This document shows, piece by piece, positions 28,180 through 36,708 of a stretch of DNA of 64,000 bases. The stretch covers positions 186,001 through 250,000 of the forward strand of contig NZ_CP071060.1 of the NCBI RefSeq assembly GCF_017161445.1, in the 5' to 3' direction. The notes under the pieces are model-generated. The model was not told the origin of the DNA, made no database searches, and worked only from the letters and a program-made list of their open reading frames with translations. Each line of letters starts with the position of its first letter. Within the stretch, counting starts at the first letter, position 1. The position numbers were made by a program, and so were the translations under genes. This stretch comes from Niveibacterium microcysteis (GTDB lineage Bacteria; Pseudomonadota; Gammaproteobacteria; Burkholderiales; Rhodocyclaceae).

Positions 28180-29304
28180 ATGGCAGGGCAGCGAAACCAG
28201 GGATTGCAGCGTTGGGGCTGGCTGCTTGCAGGCGCCGTGCTCGCTTCGGCAGCGACGATGGTCGCGCCCGATCTGCTGGCGCGCGTGGCCGGCAACGCGG
28301 CCACGCCACGAGCCGTCACCCCCCGCGGCGAACTGCAGCCGGACGAAAAGGCCACGATCGCCCTGTTCGAGCGCAGCCGCGACGCGGTGGTGTTCATCAC
28401 CACGCGCGAACGGGTACGCGACCTGTGGACCCGCAACGTGATGACCGTGCCGAAGGGCAGTGGCTCGGGCTTCCTGTGGGACGAATCCGGTTACGTCGTT
28501 ACCAACTACCACGTCATCGAGGGCGCGAGCGAAGCGACGGTGCGGCTGGCCGACGGCACGGACTACCGCTCCACGCTGGTCGGCGCCAGCCCCGAGCACG
28601 ACATCGCGGTGCTGCGCATCAAGCTCGGTGACAAGCGGCTCGCGCCGATTCCGCTCGGCAGCAGTGGCGACTTGCGCGTCGGGCAGAAGGTGTTCGCGAT
28701 CGGCAACCCATTCGGCCTGGACTGGACGCTCACCAGCGGCATCGTCTCGGCGCTGGATCGTTCCTTGGGTGAAGACGATGGGCGCGCGATCCACCATCTG
28801 ATCCAGACCGATGCCGCGATCAACCCCGGCAACTCCGGTGGCCCGCTGCTCGATTCGGCCGGCCGGCTGATCGGCATCAACACGATGATCTACAGCCCCA
28901 GCGGGGCGAGCGCCGGCATCGGTTTCGCGGTGCCCGCCGATACCGTCAACCGCGTGGTGCCGGAGCTGATCCGCAGCGGCCGTTACGAGCGCCCCAACCT
29001 CGGCCTGGAGCTGGATGAGCGCATCAACGCGCGGCTCGCCCGCATGTTCGACATGCGCGGCGTGTTCGTCGTCAAGGTCGAACGCGGCTCCGCCGCCGAG
29101 GTGGCCGGCCTGCGTGGCGTGGGCTTCACCGCGAACGGTTCGGTGATCATCGGCGACGTGATCACCGCGGTGGATGGCAAGCCGATCGAATCGGTCGACA
29201 AGCTGCTTGCCCTGCTCGACGACCGCCGCGGCGCGGCGCAGGTGCAGCTCACCGTGACACGGCAGGGTAAATCGGTCGTGGTGCCGGTGCGCACTCCGCG
29301 CTGA
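28180..29304 (+). CDS. DegP/HtrA-family serine protease with one PDZ domain
   Basis: A 374-residue trypsin-like protease with an N-terminal membrane/signal segment (WGWLLAGAVLASAATM). The catalytic triad is His111 in VVTNYHVIEG, Asp141 in EHDIAVLRI and Ser219 in NPGNSGGPLLD. One PDZ domain covers about residues 275-370, so the size is closer to DegS or short DegQ-like proteins than to two-PDZ DegP. It should degrade or chaperone misfolded envelope proteins. ATG 28180 follows ACGGGAGA. It is divergent from the Hsp20 pair with a shared control region. Confidence 0.93.
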   Translation: MAGQRNQGLQRWGWLLAGAVLASAATMVAPDLLARVAGNAATPRAVTPRGELQPDEKATIALFERSRDAVVFITTRERVRDLWTRNVMTVPKGSGSGFLWDESGYVVTNYHVIEGASEATVRLADGTDYRSTLVGASPEHDIAVLRIKLGDKRLAPIPLGSSGDLRVGQKVFAIGNPFGLDWTLTSGIVSALDRSLGEDDGRAIHHLIQTDAAINPGNSGGPLLDSAGRLIGINTMIYSPSGASAGIGFAVPADTVNRVVPELIRSGRYERPNLGLELDERINARLARMFDMRGVFVVKVERGSAAEVAGLRGVGFTANGSVIIGDVITAVDGKPIESVDKLLALLDDRRGAAQVQLTVTRQGKSVVVPVRTPR

Positions 29305-29461
29305 GCCGCATACGGCGCCGTGATGCGCTTGTTGCTCAGGCATGTATCGCCGCGGAAAGCCGCATCACGGCTCGGTGACACACAAGTCCACACAGCCGAC
29401 CTTCCTATTCGCGCCGCGATTTCTTACGCTCAATACGTGACATGAGCTGCCAGCATTGCTT

Positions 29462-29571
29462 GGCGGCGTCGCACACACATCAGTGAGGGCAAACCCGTCG
29501 AAAGGCGGGGACGCAAAGCCTCCGGCCTACGGCGCACAAGCGCTACGGTAGCGGGGTTGCCAACGCCCGCC
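29462..29571 (+). promoter_or_regulatory. Cyclic di-GMP-I (GEMM-I) riboswitch
   Basis: The conserved core is present in order: GGGCAAACC, a GAAA tetraloop, GGGACGCAAAGCCTCCGGCC, a variable stem, and GTAGCGGGGTTGCC. This matches the GEMM-I aptamer of the class that senses cyclic di-GMP. A possible P1 closing helix pairs GGCGGCGT (29462-29469) with bases 29563-29571. It lies in the 348-base leader of the S53 peptidase gene, which it should control. Confidence 0.88.
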
Positions 29572-29618
29572 GGTGATCACCGGCGACACTGCGCAAAGCG
29601 CGCATCGGCGTTGTCGCC
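29561..29618 (+). promoter_or_regulatory. Putative riboswitch expression platform
   Basis: CAACGCC (29561-29567), which also takes part in the aptamer P1 helix, can pair with GGCGTTG (29607-29613). A rival stem pairs GGCGACA (29582-29588) with TGTCGCC (29612-29618). The pairings are mutually exclusive, as expected for a switch. Direction (on or off) cannot be told by eye. Confidence 0.45.
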
Positions 29619-29652
29619 AATCGGCCCTCCGTGACTTGAACCTGGAGTGGCC

Positions 29653-32283
29653 ATGAAGAGAAATTCCCGACTTAAGGCGTCGCAACGCGGCATGCTGCTG
29701 GCGGCATTCGCATCGCTGCTGCTTGCCGCATGCGGCGGCGCTGGCGACGGCGCAAACAGCGCGCCGGCAGCCCAGCCGGTCGTGCTGACCGAAACGACGA
29801 TCGAGGTGCCCGCCGAAACGGTGCCGGCGACCGCCGCGGACCAGCTAGCGCAGCCGGCGTTTCACGTCGCCCCGGTGCTGCTCGACGAGCCGGACGACCG
29901 TGATGCGATCGACAACAGCGCATCGGCGCTGATCCGCCCCCGTGCCCAGTACGTGCCTGCGACGCAGGCAGCCATGAGCAGCCGCCGCCTCACGGTGGAA
30001 TCCCTGCTCACCGCGCGCCGGATGCAGGCGCGCAGCGTGCAGCCGCTCAATGCCGATGGGTCGGTCACGCCGATGGCATCGAGCACCGCGGTGTCCACCT
30101 ACACGCCGGCACAGATCCGCGCCGCCTATGGTTTGCCCGCGCTGCCCGCTTCGGGCACCGCACTGACCTCCGCGCAGGCCGCCCAGTTGGGTGCCGGCCA
30201 GACGATCTACATCGTCGATGCGTATCACGATCCGAATGTCGCCGCGGAGCTCAATGCGTTCAACCAGAAGTTCGGCCTGCCGAGCTGCACCAGCCGTACG
30301 CTCACGACAAGCACCGCACTGCCCTTGCCCGCCCCGGCCGCCACCGACGGCTGCGCGCTGGTGGTGGCCTACAGCAACGCCAGCGGCGCGCTGACAAATG
30401 CCGCGCCGGCCTTCGATTCCGGCTGGGCAACCGAGATCACGCTGGATGTTCAATGGGCGCACGCTACGGCGCCCTTGGCGCGCATCGTGCTGATCGAAGC
30501 GCCCGACCCGTCGCTCAACAGCCTGGTCGGCGCGGTTCGCCTTGCCAACACGATGGGCCCCGGCGTGGTGTCGATGAGCTTCGGTGCCACCGAGGGCAAC
30601 TGGACGAGTTCGGTCGACTCGGCATTCACCGGCACCGGCATGACCTACCTCGCCGCCACCGGCGATTCCGGCGCCGCGGTGTCGTGGCCAGCGGTTTCGA
30701 CCAACGTGGTGGCCGTCGGCGGCACCTCGCTCACCTACACCGGTTCGGGCACGCGAACCGAGATCGCCTGGTCCGGCACCGGCGGTGGTGTCAGCGCCTA
30801 TGTGCCGACGCCGTCCTACCAGGCGAGCGCTGTGCCGGGGGTTGGCAGCCTGCCGCGCCGCGGGGTTGCCGACGTGGCCTTCAATGCTGATCCTTCGACG
30901 GGCCAGTTCGTGGCGGTGATTCCGCCGGGTAGCTCGACGGTCAACTGGATCAGCGCGGGCGGCACCAGCCTGTCGACACCGCAGTGGGCCGGCGTGCTGG
31001 CGGTGGCCAATGCCATGCGGCTGCAAAATGGCAAGACCCTGGTCGGCGCGCCGCATGTGTCGCTGTACGGGCAGATCGGCGCAATTCCCGGGACCTATGC
31101 ATCGGTGTTCGCCGATGTTGCTCAAGGCTCGCACGGAACCTGCGCAAGCTGCTTCGCGCGGACCGGGTATGACCAGCTCACCGGCTTGGGTACGCCGAAT
31201 GTATCGAGCCTGCTGAGCACGCTCGCGGGCAGCAGCGCGGTCGCGAAGGCGCCTGTGGTGTCGCCGGCGTCGATCAGCGGCAAGGTCGGTACGCCTCTCA
31301 GTTTCAGCGTTACGGTGAGCGCGACCAATCCGGTGACGTACACGCTCAGCGGCGCGCCGGCTGGCATGACGATCAGCACTGCGGGTGTGGTGAGCTGGGC
31401 GACGCCGGTGCTCGGCAGCTATGCGGTGACGGTGATCGCCAAGGACAGCAAGACAGCGCTCAGCGGCCAAGGCGTTTACACCGTCAAGATCGAGGCGCCG
31501 CTACCGCCGGCGGTGACCGCCGCGACCGTCAACGGCATGGCGGGTACGCCGCTCTCGTACAGCGTTGCTGTAACGGCCAGCAACCCGGTGACCTACGCGC
31601 TTACAGGCGCCCCGGCCGGAATGGCGATCAGCAGCACAGGTGTCGTCACCTGGGCGAGCCCGGCGTTGGGCACTTACACGGTGACGGTGACCGCGAAAGA
31701 CAGCAAGACCGGCCTGACCGGCCAAGGCGTGCTGAGTGTGAAGATCGCGGCACAGCCGGCGCCGGCCGTGCCATCGGGCGCCATCAGCGGCAAGGTCGGC
31801 ACGCCGCTGTCGTTCAGCGCGGCCGCGGTTGCCAGCAACCCGGTTGTCTACGCGCTGTCCGGTGCACCGGCCGGCATGGCGATCAGCGCGAGCGGCGTGG
31901 TGAGCTGGGCCAGTCCGCTTGCGGGCACCTACACCGTCACCGTGACCGCGAAGGACAGCAAGACTGGTCTGAGTGGCAAGGGGGTCTTCATGGTCACGAT
32001 TGCCAGCGCACCGGCGGGCCCGACGATTACCGCCCCGGCCCTGACCGGGGTGGCCGGCAAGCCATTGAGCGGCACCATCGGCATCTCGAATGTGTCTGGC
32101 GGTGCCATGTCGGTGACCATCACCGGTGTGCCGCTGGGGGTGGCATTCTCGCTCAGCGGTCAGTCGATCGTGCTGAACTGGGCCGCGCCCGTGACGGGCA
32201 GCTACCTGCTGAACATCACAGTCAGGGACGCCGCGGGCCGCACCTCGCAGGCGAGCATGCCGATCACGATCAACGCGAAGTAG
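29653..32283 (+). CDS. Secreted S53 (sedolisin) family serine peptidase lipoprotein with Ig-like repeats
   Basis: An 876-residue protein. The signal peptide carries a lipobox (LLLAAC), so it is predicted to be lipid-anchored. Residues about 150-520 form the S53 domain: Glu261 and Asp265 in TEITLDVQWAHA, the Asp in ATGDSG, Ser439 in GGTSLSTPQ, and the calcium-site end GYDQLTGLGTPN. Three tandem Ig-like repeats of about 84 residues (roughly 533-616, 617-700, 701-786) and a divergent fourth follow. The repeats may reach through or bind a surface. ATG 29653 lies 5 bases after CTGGAG. The GEMM-I riboswitch upstream ties it to cyclic di-GMP, so a biofilm or surface role is likely. Substrate is unknown. 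Confidence 0.9.
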   Translation: MKRNSRLKASQRGMLLAAFASLLLAACGGAGDGANSAPAAQPVVLTETTIEVPAETVPATAADQLAQPAFHVAPVLLDEPDDRDAIDNSASALIRPRAQYVPATQAAMSSRRLTVESLLTARRMQARSVQPLNADGSVTPMASSTAVSTYTPAQIRAAYGLPALPASGTALTSAQAAQLGAGQTIYIVDAYHDPNVAAELNAFNQKFGLPSCTSRTLTTSTALPLPAPAATDGCALVVAYSNASGALTNAAPAFDSGWATEITLDVQWAHATAPLARIVLIEAPDPSLNSLVGAVRLANTMGPGVVSMSFGATEGNWTSSVDSAFTGTGMTYLAATGDSGAAVSWPAVSTNVVAVGGTSLTYTGSGTRTEIAWSGTGGGVSAYVPTPSYQASAVPGVGSLPRRGVADVAFNADPSTGQFVAVIPPGSSTVNWISAGGTSLSTPQWAGVLAVANAMRLQNGKTLVGAPHVSLYGQIGAIPGTYASVFADVAQGSHGTCASCFARTGYDQLTGLGTPNVSSLLSTLAGSSAVAKAPVVSPASISGKVGTPLSFSVTVSATNPVTYTLSGAPAGMTISTAGVVSWATPVLGSYAVTVIAKDSKTALSGQGVYTVKIEAPLPPAVTAATVNGMAGTPLSYSVAVTASNPVTYALTGAPAGMAISSTGVVTWASPALGTYTVTVTAKDSKTGLTGQGVLSVKIAAQPAPAVPSGAISGKVGTPLSFSAAAVASNPVVYALSGAPAGMAISASGVVSWASPLAGTYTVTVTAKDSKTGLSGKGVFMVTIASAPAGPTITAPALTGVAGKPLSGTIGISNVSGGAMSVTITGVPLGVAFSLSGQSIVLNWAAPVTGSYLLNITVRDAAGRTSQASMPITINAK

Positions 32284-32638
32284 CCGCAGCGGCGGCCGCG
32301 CTGGCAAAGCGCTGGCCGCCGTCCGCGAATTGGCGCGCGCGCAACACGCGCCCTCGTGGCGGGCGCACTTCGGTCAGAATGACGCCTCAGCCCTAATTCC
32401 CGACGCCATGCACCTGCGTTTCCCGAATCGTCTTCAGGCAAGCCCCGCGACTGCGGCGGCGTGCGTGTGCGCGCTCGGGCTGAAATCCAAAAAACGACTT
32501 CTCCGCTGACGGGGATGTCGCGTCCCGTCGGGCGGAATGCCGGACGGGGTCGCTCACGCATTGCATCTGTATCTTCTGCCCCGCTCCGGAACCCCTCCGG
32601 CGGAACGGCTCTTCAATCCGTTCTGAATGAGGCAATTC
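32284..32638. other. Intergenic stretch, 355 bases
   Basis: It holds the hairpin at 32291-32320 and otherwise no gene, RNA or operator I can support. It spans the end of the S53 gene and the leader of the DapA-like gene. Confidence 0.6.
32291..32320 (+). terminator. Strong hairpin after the S53 peptidase gene
   Basis: GGCGGCC-GCGCT (32291-32302) pairs with AGCGC-T-GGCCGCC (32308-32320), with a GGCAA loop and one bulge. There is no T-run, so it may stop transcription only in part. Confidence 0.5.
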
Positions 32639-33529
32639 ATGCAATCACGTTTCGAAGGTATCTGGGTCCCCATCATCACGCCGTTCAGCGGCGAGTCCGT
32701 CGACCATGCGGCGCTCGCGCGTCTGGCGCGGCACCTGGCCGCACAAGGCATCGCCGGCTTGGTCGCGGGAGCGACGACGGGTGAGGGCGCGCTGCTCGGC
32801 CTTGACGAGCAGGCCGCGGTGTTCGCGACGCTGCGTGGCGCAGCGCCATCGTTGCCGATCGTACTCGGCGTGTCGCAGGCCGCCACGCAGGCAGCCGTCG
32901 CCCAGGCGCGCCATCTCGCTGCGCTGCGGCCCGAGGGTTTGTTGGCCACACCGCCAACCTATGTGCGCCCGACACAGGACGGCGTGCAGCGGCATTTCGA
33001 AGCGATCGTCGAAGCGGCGGATCTGCCGGTGCTGGTCTACAACATCCCCTATCGCACGGCGGTGAATGTGGAGCTGGAGACCTTGCAGGCGCTTGCGCGC
33101 GATCCGCGCGTCGTCGGTATCAAGGAATGCGGCGGCAGCGTCGAGCGCCTGTTGCGGCTGGTGCACGAGACACCGCTGCGGGTTCTTTCCGGCGACGACT
33201 CGCAGAACTTCGCCGCACTGTGTGCCGGCGCGCACGGCACCATCGCGGCGTCGGCGCATATCGAGGCGGCGCTGCATGTGCGCATGCATGCACGCTTGCG
33301 TGACGGCCTGCTCGTCGAAGCACGGCGCATTGCAGTGGCGCTGCTGCCGCTGACCCGCGCGCTCTTCGCCGAACCCAACCCCGCGCCCTTGAAGGCCTTG
33401 CTGGCCGAGCTCGGGTGGTGCGAGGCCGATGTCAGGCTGCCTTTCGTGCCGGCGACCGAGGCGCTGCGCGGGCGGCTGCGGGAAGAGCACGCAACGCTTC
33501 AGCGCTGTGTTGCCAGCCTTGGCGGCTGA
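32639..33529 (+). CDS. Dihydrodipicolinate synthase family aldolase
   Basis: A 296-residue class I aldolase of the DapA/NAL family. GATTGEG (about residues 44-50), the Tyr in YNIPYRT and the Schiff-base Lys in VGIKECGG are present. It may make 4-hydroxy-tetrahydrodipicolinate for lysine and cell wall synthesis, or act on another 2-keto acid. ATG 32639 is preceded by TGAGG at suitable spacing; an ATG 12 bases earlier has no ribosome site. It does not sit with other lysine genes, so a paralogue is possible. Confidence 0.88.
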   Translation: MQSRFEGIWVPIITPFSGESVDHAALARLARHLAAQGIAGLVAGATTGEGALLGLDEQAAVFATLRGAAPSLPIVLGVSQAATQAAVAQARHLAALRPEGLLATPPTYVRPTQDGVQRHFEAIVEAADLPVLVYNIPYRTAVNVELETLQALARDPRVVGIKECGGSVERLLRLVHETPLRVLSGDDSQNFAALCAGAHGTIAASAHIEAALHVRMHARLRDGLLVEARRIAVALLPLTRALFAEPNPAPLKALLAELGWCEADVRLPFVPATEALRGRLREEHATLQRCVASLGG

Positions 33530-33583
33530 AGCAAATCGGCATCGTGCTGCGCGGCTGGCGGGGCACGATGTCGCAACTGCGCT

Positions 33584-34831
33584 TCAGTCGCCGAGCGCCT
33601 GCTTGAAGTCGCCCAGGATGTCCTGCTGGTCTTCGATGCCGACCGATACGCGGATCAGCGATTCGGCGATGCCCATCTCGGCGCGCTTCTCGGCACCCAT
33701 CTCCCAGAAGATCGTGTGGGCGACCGGGATGATCAGCGTGCGGGTGTCACCAAGGCCGGTGGCGATGATCGGTAGGGTCAGGCGGTCGATGAAGGGCAGG
33801 CAGTCGGCGTCGTCCTTCAACTCGAAGGCGAGCAGCCAGCTATTGCCGCAGAACAGTTCCTGCGCGCGAGCATGCTGCGCATGTGACGCGAGACCGGGGT
33901 AATACACGCGACGCACGGCGGGGTGGGCTTCCAGCATTTCGGCCAGGGCTTGTGCATTGGCGCTGGTCGCATTCATGCGCAGGCCGAGCGTTTCGGCGCC
34001 CACAGCCAAGTGATGCGAGGCCTCGGACGACAGCGCCGCGCCCTGGTCGCGCAGCCCCTTCTTCTTGATCTGCCCAAGCCCCCAGGTGGCCGGGTTGCCC
34101 TTGCGGTAACCCTCGAAGATGTTCGGATAGTTCGACCAGTCGAACAGCCCGGTGTCGGTGACTGCGCCGCCCAGCGCGTTGCCGTGGCCGCCGATCGACT
34201 TGGTCAGCGAATTGATGATCAGCGACGCGCCCACCGCCTTGGGCTTGAACAGCCAGGGCGAGGTGACGGTGTTGTCGACCACGTAGATCAGGCCATGTGC
34301 CTTGCACACCGCACCGATGCCGGCGAGGTCGGCGACCTGGGTGCGCGGGTTGGCAATCGTCTCGACGAAGACCATGCGGGTCTGCGGGGTTACAGCGGTT
34401 GCCACCTCGGCTGCGTCAGTCGCGTCGACCATGCTTACGCGGATGCCGAGGCCCTGCAGGGTGCCGAGCACGCTGTTGGTGTTGCCGAACACGAACTTGC
34501 TGGCGATCAGGTGATCGCCCGCCTTCAGCAGTGTGGTGAACACCGCAACGATGGCGGCCATGCCGGTGGCAAAGCAGATCGTGCCGCGGCCGTCTTCCAT
34601 GCGATTGACGCAGGCTTCCAGCGCGGCCACCGTGGGCGTGCCCTGGCGTGCGTAATTGAAGCCGGCAATCTCGCCCTTGAAGACGCCGATCAGTTCGGCC
34701 GCGTTGGCGTAGCCGTACTGCACCGAGGTGTGCATCGGCTTGTGGATGCCACCGTGTTCGACACCGCCGAGACGGTCTCCGTGAACGGTACGGGTGGTGA
34801 AGCCCCAGCGGGCGGGGTCGGGTTTGCTCAT
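33584..34831 (-). CDS. Cys/Met metabolism PLP-dependent enzyme
   Basis: A 415-residue PLP enzyme of the cystathionine gamma-synthase/gamma-lyase family. The Schiff-base lysine lies in NSLTKSIGGHGNALGG and the substrate-site region in MHTSVQYGYAN and FNYARQGTPTVAALE is conserved. It probably acts in transsulfuration or sulfhydrylation of O-acyl-homoserine. The precise reaction cannot be fixed from sequence. Start 34831 (MSKPDPARWGF) is where homology begins; an upstream extension is low-complexity. Confidence 0.9.
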   Translation of the reverse strand: MSKPDPARWGFTTRTVHGDRLGGVEHGGIHKPMHTSVQYGYANAAELIGVFKGEIAGFNYARQGTPTVAALEACVNRMEDGRGTICFATGMAAIVAVFTTLLKAGDHLIASKFVFGNTNSVLGTLQGLGIRVSMVDATDAAEVATAVTPQTRMVFVETIANPRTQVADLAGIGAVCKAHGLIYVVDNTVTSPWLFKPKAVGASLIINSLTKSIGGHGNALGGAVTDTGLFDWSNYPNIFEGYRKGNPATWGLGQIKKKGLRDQGAALSSEASHHLAVGAETLGLRMNATSANAQALAEMLEAHPAVRRVYYPGLASHAQHARAQELFCGNSWLLAFELKDDADCLPFIDRLTLPIIATGLGDTRTLIIPVAHTIFWEMGAEKRAEMGIAESLIRVSVGIEDQQDILGDFKQALGD

Positions 34832-34868
34832 GATCGTCGGGGGTCTGGATGCGGGCGGAAGCGGGATT

Positions 34869-36032
34869 TTACGCTGTCGGCACGAAGCCTTCGGCGATCC
34901 ATGTGTGGACTTGTTGCCAGACGCGGGCCTCATGCAGCATCGCCATGTGGCCGAGGCCACCGAGCTGAGCGCGGGCGATGTTTGCGCGAGGCCGCTCAGC
35001 CAGCGCGCTGTCCGGGGTCACGAGTCCGTCGCCAACCAGCTTGCCGAGCGCGCTGTCGCTGTCTTCGGCAATCGTTGCACCAAGGAAGCGCAGCTCGACC
35101 TCGGGCGGGTCCTGGCCCGCATCGGCGCCGATGCCGTCGTGCAGGTCGCGGATGCCGGCACTGCGGCGGCGCGCGATGGCGCCGATCGGGGCGGTCACGT
35201 CGAAGCTATCCAGCAAGCGGTTGGTGACCATGCCCAGCCGTTCGAGCGGCGAGCCGAGTTGCGGTGAGCCCAGGCAGATCAGCATGCGGGTACGCGCCAG
35301 CCACGGGCTGCCGGCGCCCTGCCACAGCGCGCAACGCGCAATCAGGCCGCCCATGCTGTGGCCGATCAGCAGGATCTCTTGCAGGCTGGGCTGCGCCGCG
35401 CACAGCGTTTGGAGCAGTTCGGCGAAGGCGCTGGCGTTGTCTGCAATCGGCAGGCCGCTGTTGTAGCGCAGGTAGAGCACGGTATAGCCGAAATCCGCAT
35501 GGACCTGTGCGCCGTAATCCGGCTCGCCACTGTCGGCATCCGGCACCCAGCAATGCTCGTCGCACGCGAGCCCGTGCAGGAAGATGCAGACCCGACGCTG
35601 CGGGATATGCAGGTGATCGAGCACCGCAGCGCTGTGTCGGCCACGTTCGAATAGTTGCATTGGCGTCGCCAGCGCTTCGCCGTGTGCAGCGAGATGGTCG
35701 CCGAAGACGCCGTTGATCGCGGCGCGTAGCCCGCTCTCGCGCGGCCCGGGCGGCGCGTCGCTGGCGAGCGCGCGCTCCGCCTCGCCGGCGAGGCTGAAGA
35801 GGCCGCGGTTGCCCAGCCGCACCGCGGCGTGAACCCCCGCGCTCACCGCATCGTGGATGCTCTCGATCAACGCGGCGGGTTGCGCCACCACCGGAACCTG
35901 CTTGAGGGCGCCGAAGGTTTTCCCGGCAATCGCGCGGTGCATGGCTTCGACCTGATGGCTGACCTCATGCAAGCCGCGTTGCAGCGCGGGCGCATAGCTC
36001 GGCTTGGGCTTGGGTTTGTCGTGCTTGCTCAT
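34869..36032 (-). CDS. Alpha/beta hydrolase (lipase-like)
   Basis: A 387-residue hydrolase. The core includes VCIFLHGLACDEHCW and the nucleophile elbow GHSMGG, with an oxyanion-hole HG. The N-terminal 110 residues are helical and of unknown role, with a lysine/proline-rich start (MSKHDKPKPKPS). There is no signal peptide. The likely activity is esterase or lipase. It ends 37 bases before the PLP enzyme start and both are on the minus strand, so they may be co-transcribed, though no functional link is apparent. Confidence 0.85.
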   Translation of the reverse strand: MSKHDKPKPKPSYAPALQRGLHEVSHQVEAMHRAIAGKTFGALKQVPVVAQPAALIESIHDAVSAGVHAAVRLGNRGLFSLAGEAERALASDAPPGPRESGLRAAINGVFGDHLAAHGEALATPMQLFERGRHSAAVLDHLHIPQRRVCIFLHGLACDEHCWVPDADSGEPDYGAQVHADFGYTVLYLRYNSGLPIADNASAFAELLQTLCAAQPSLQEILLIGHSMGGLIARCALWQGAGSPWLARTRMLICLGSPQLGSPLERLGMVTNRLLDSFDVTAPIGAIARRRSAGIRDLHDGIGADAGQDPPEVELRFLGATIAEDSDSALGKLVGDGLVTPDSALAERPRANIARAQLGGLGHMAMLHEARVWQQVHTWIAEGFVPTA

Positions 36033-36391
36033 GGCGTACCCCTGACGCATCGGCGAAGCCTGATTGTGCGCCTGCAATGCCTGCCCCGACCGCTCAAGTC
36101 GGGCGAAAAGGCGCCAGCCCTAGAAACTGCTGGTCTTCAGCCTGTTCTGCGGTGCGCGGGTGCCAATCCGCTTTTGAGCCAGCGCAAATGCCAACGAACT
36201 TGGCCAAAAGGCACCCTTAATGTTTCGGAAACGCGGCCGTTGGATGCACGTGGCATGTGGATGCGACGAGCGCTTCGTTCCTGTCCGACATGTACACACC
36301 AGCACCGATTCCTCGGGCGCGCAGTAGTTCAAGGCCTCCCGATCGATCGCTTGCGCAAGCGGACTCGTTCCGCGCTTCGAGGCAGGGAAAC
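36033..36391. other. Leader of the chemotaxis operon with a palindrome
   Basis: No gene is supported in these 359 bases. A perfect 14-base palindrome CGCTTGCGCAAGCG lies at 36348-36361, 30 bases before the STAS start. It may be a binding site; no flagellar sigma-28 consensus was recognised. Confidence 0.45.
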
Positions 36392-36691
36392 ATGACTCAG
36401 AAGACGACCGCCGTTGTCATCGAGGGCGAAATGACCATCGTCAACGCCGGTCTGACCCGCGAACAGTTGCTTGAGGCGTTGAATTCGGGACGCCAGGTTG
36501 AAGTCGACCTCTCGCGCGTCAACGAACTCGACAGTGCGGGGCTGCAGTTGATGATCGCGGCCCGGCGCGAAGCGACGGCGCGTGAGGTTCCGCTGCACTT
36601 CGTTGGCCATAGCGGTGCGGTGCTCGAGGTGCTTCACCTGTGCAACCTCTCTGATCAATTCGACGCCGTGGCAGTAACGGCGGCGCAGTAA
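36392..36691 (+). CDS. STAS-domain protein (anti-sigma-factor antagonist type)
   Basis: A 99-residue single STAS domain. The conserved loop EVDLSRVNELDSAGLQLMIAA contains the Ser that kinases of the SpoIIAB type phosphorylate. It begins at ATG 36392 after CAGGGAAA. It stands 17 bases before cheA and is probably co-transcribed with it. Such proteins at the head of chemotaxis operons are known in other proteobacteria, but the partner is unknown. Confidence 0.88.
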   Translation: MTQKTTAVVIEGEMTIVNAGLTREQLLEALNSGRQVEVDLSRVNELDSAGLQLMIAARREATAREVPLHFVGHSGAVLEVLHLCNLSDQFDAVAVTAAQ

Positions 36692-36708
36692 CGAGCGGGA
36701 CGCCTGAC

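Noticed and set aside
29845..31470. Long minus-strand frame opposite the S53 peptidase
   Set aside because: It is low-complexity Arg/His-rich antisense sequence; the plus strand encodes a recognisable enzyme.
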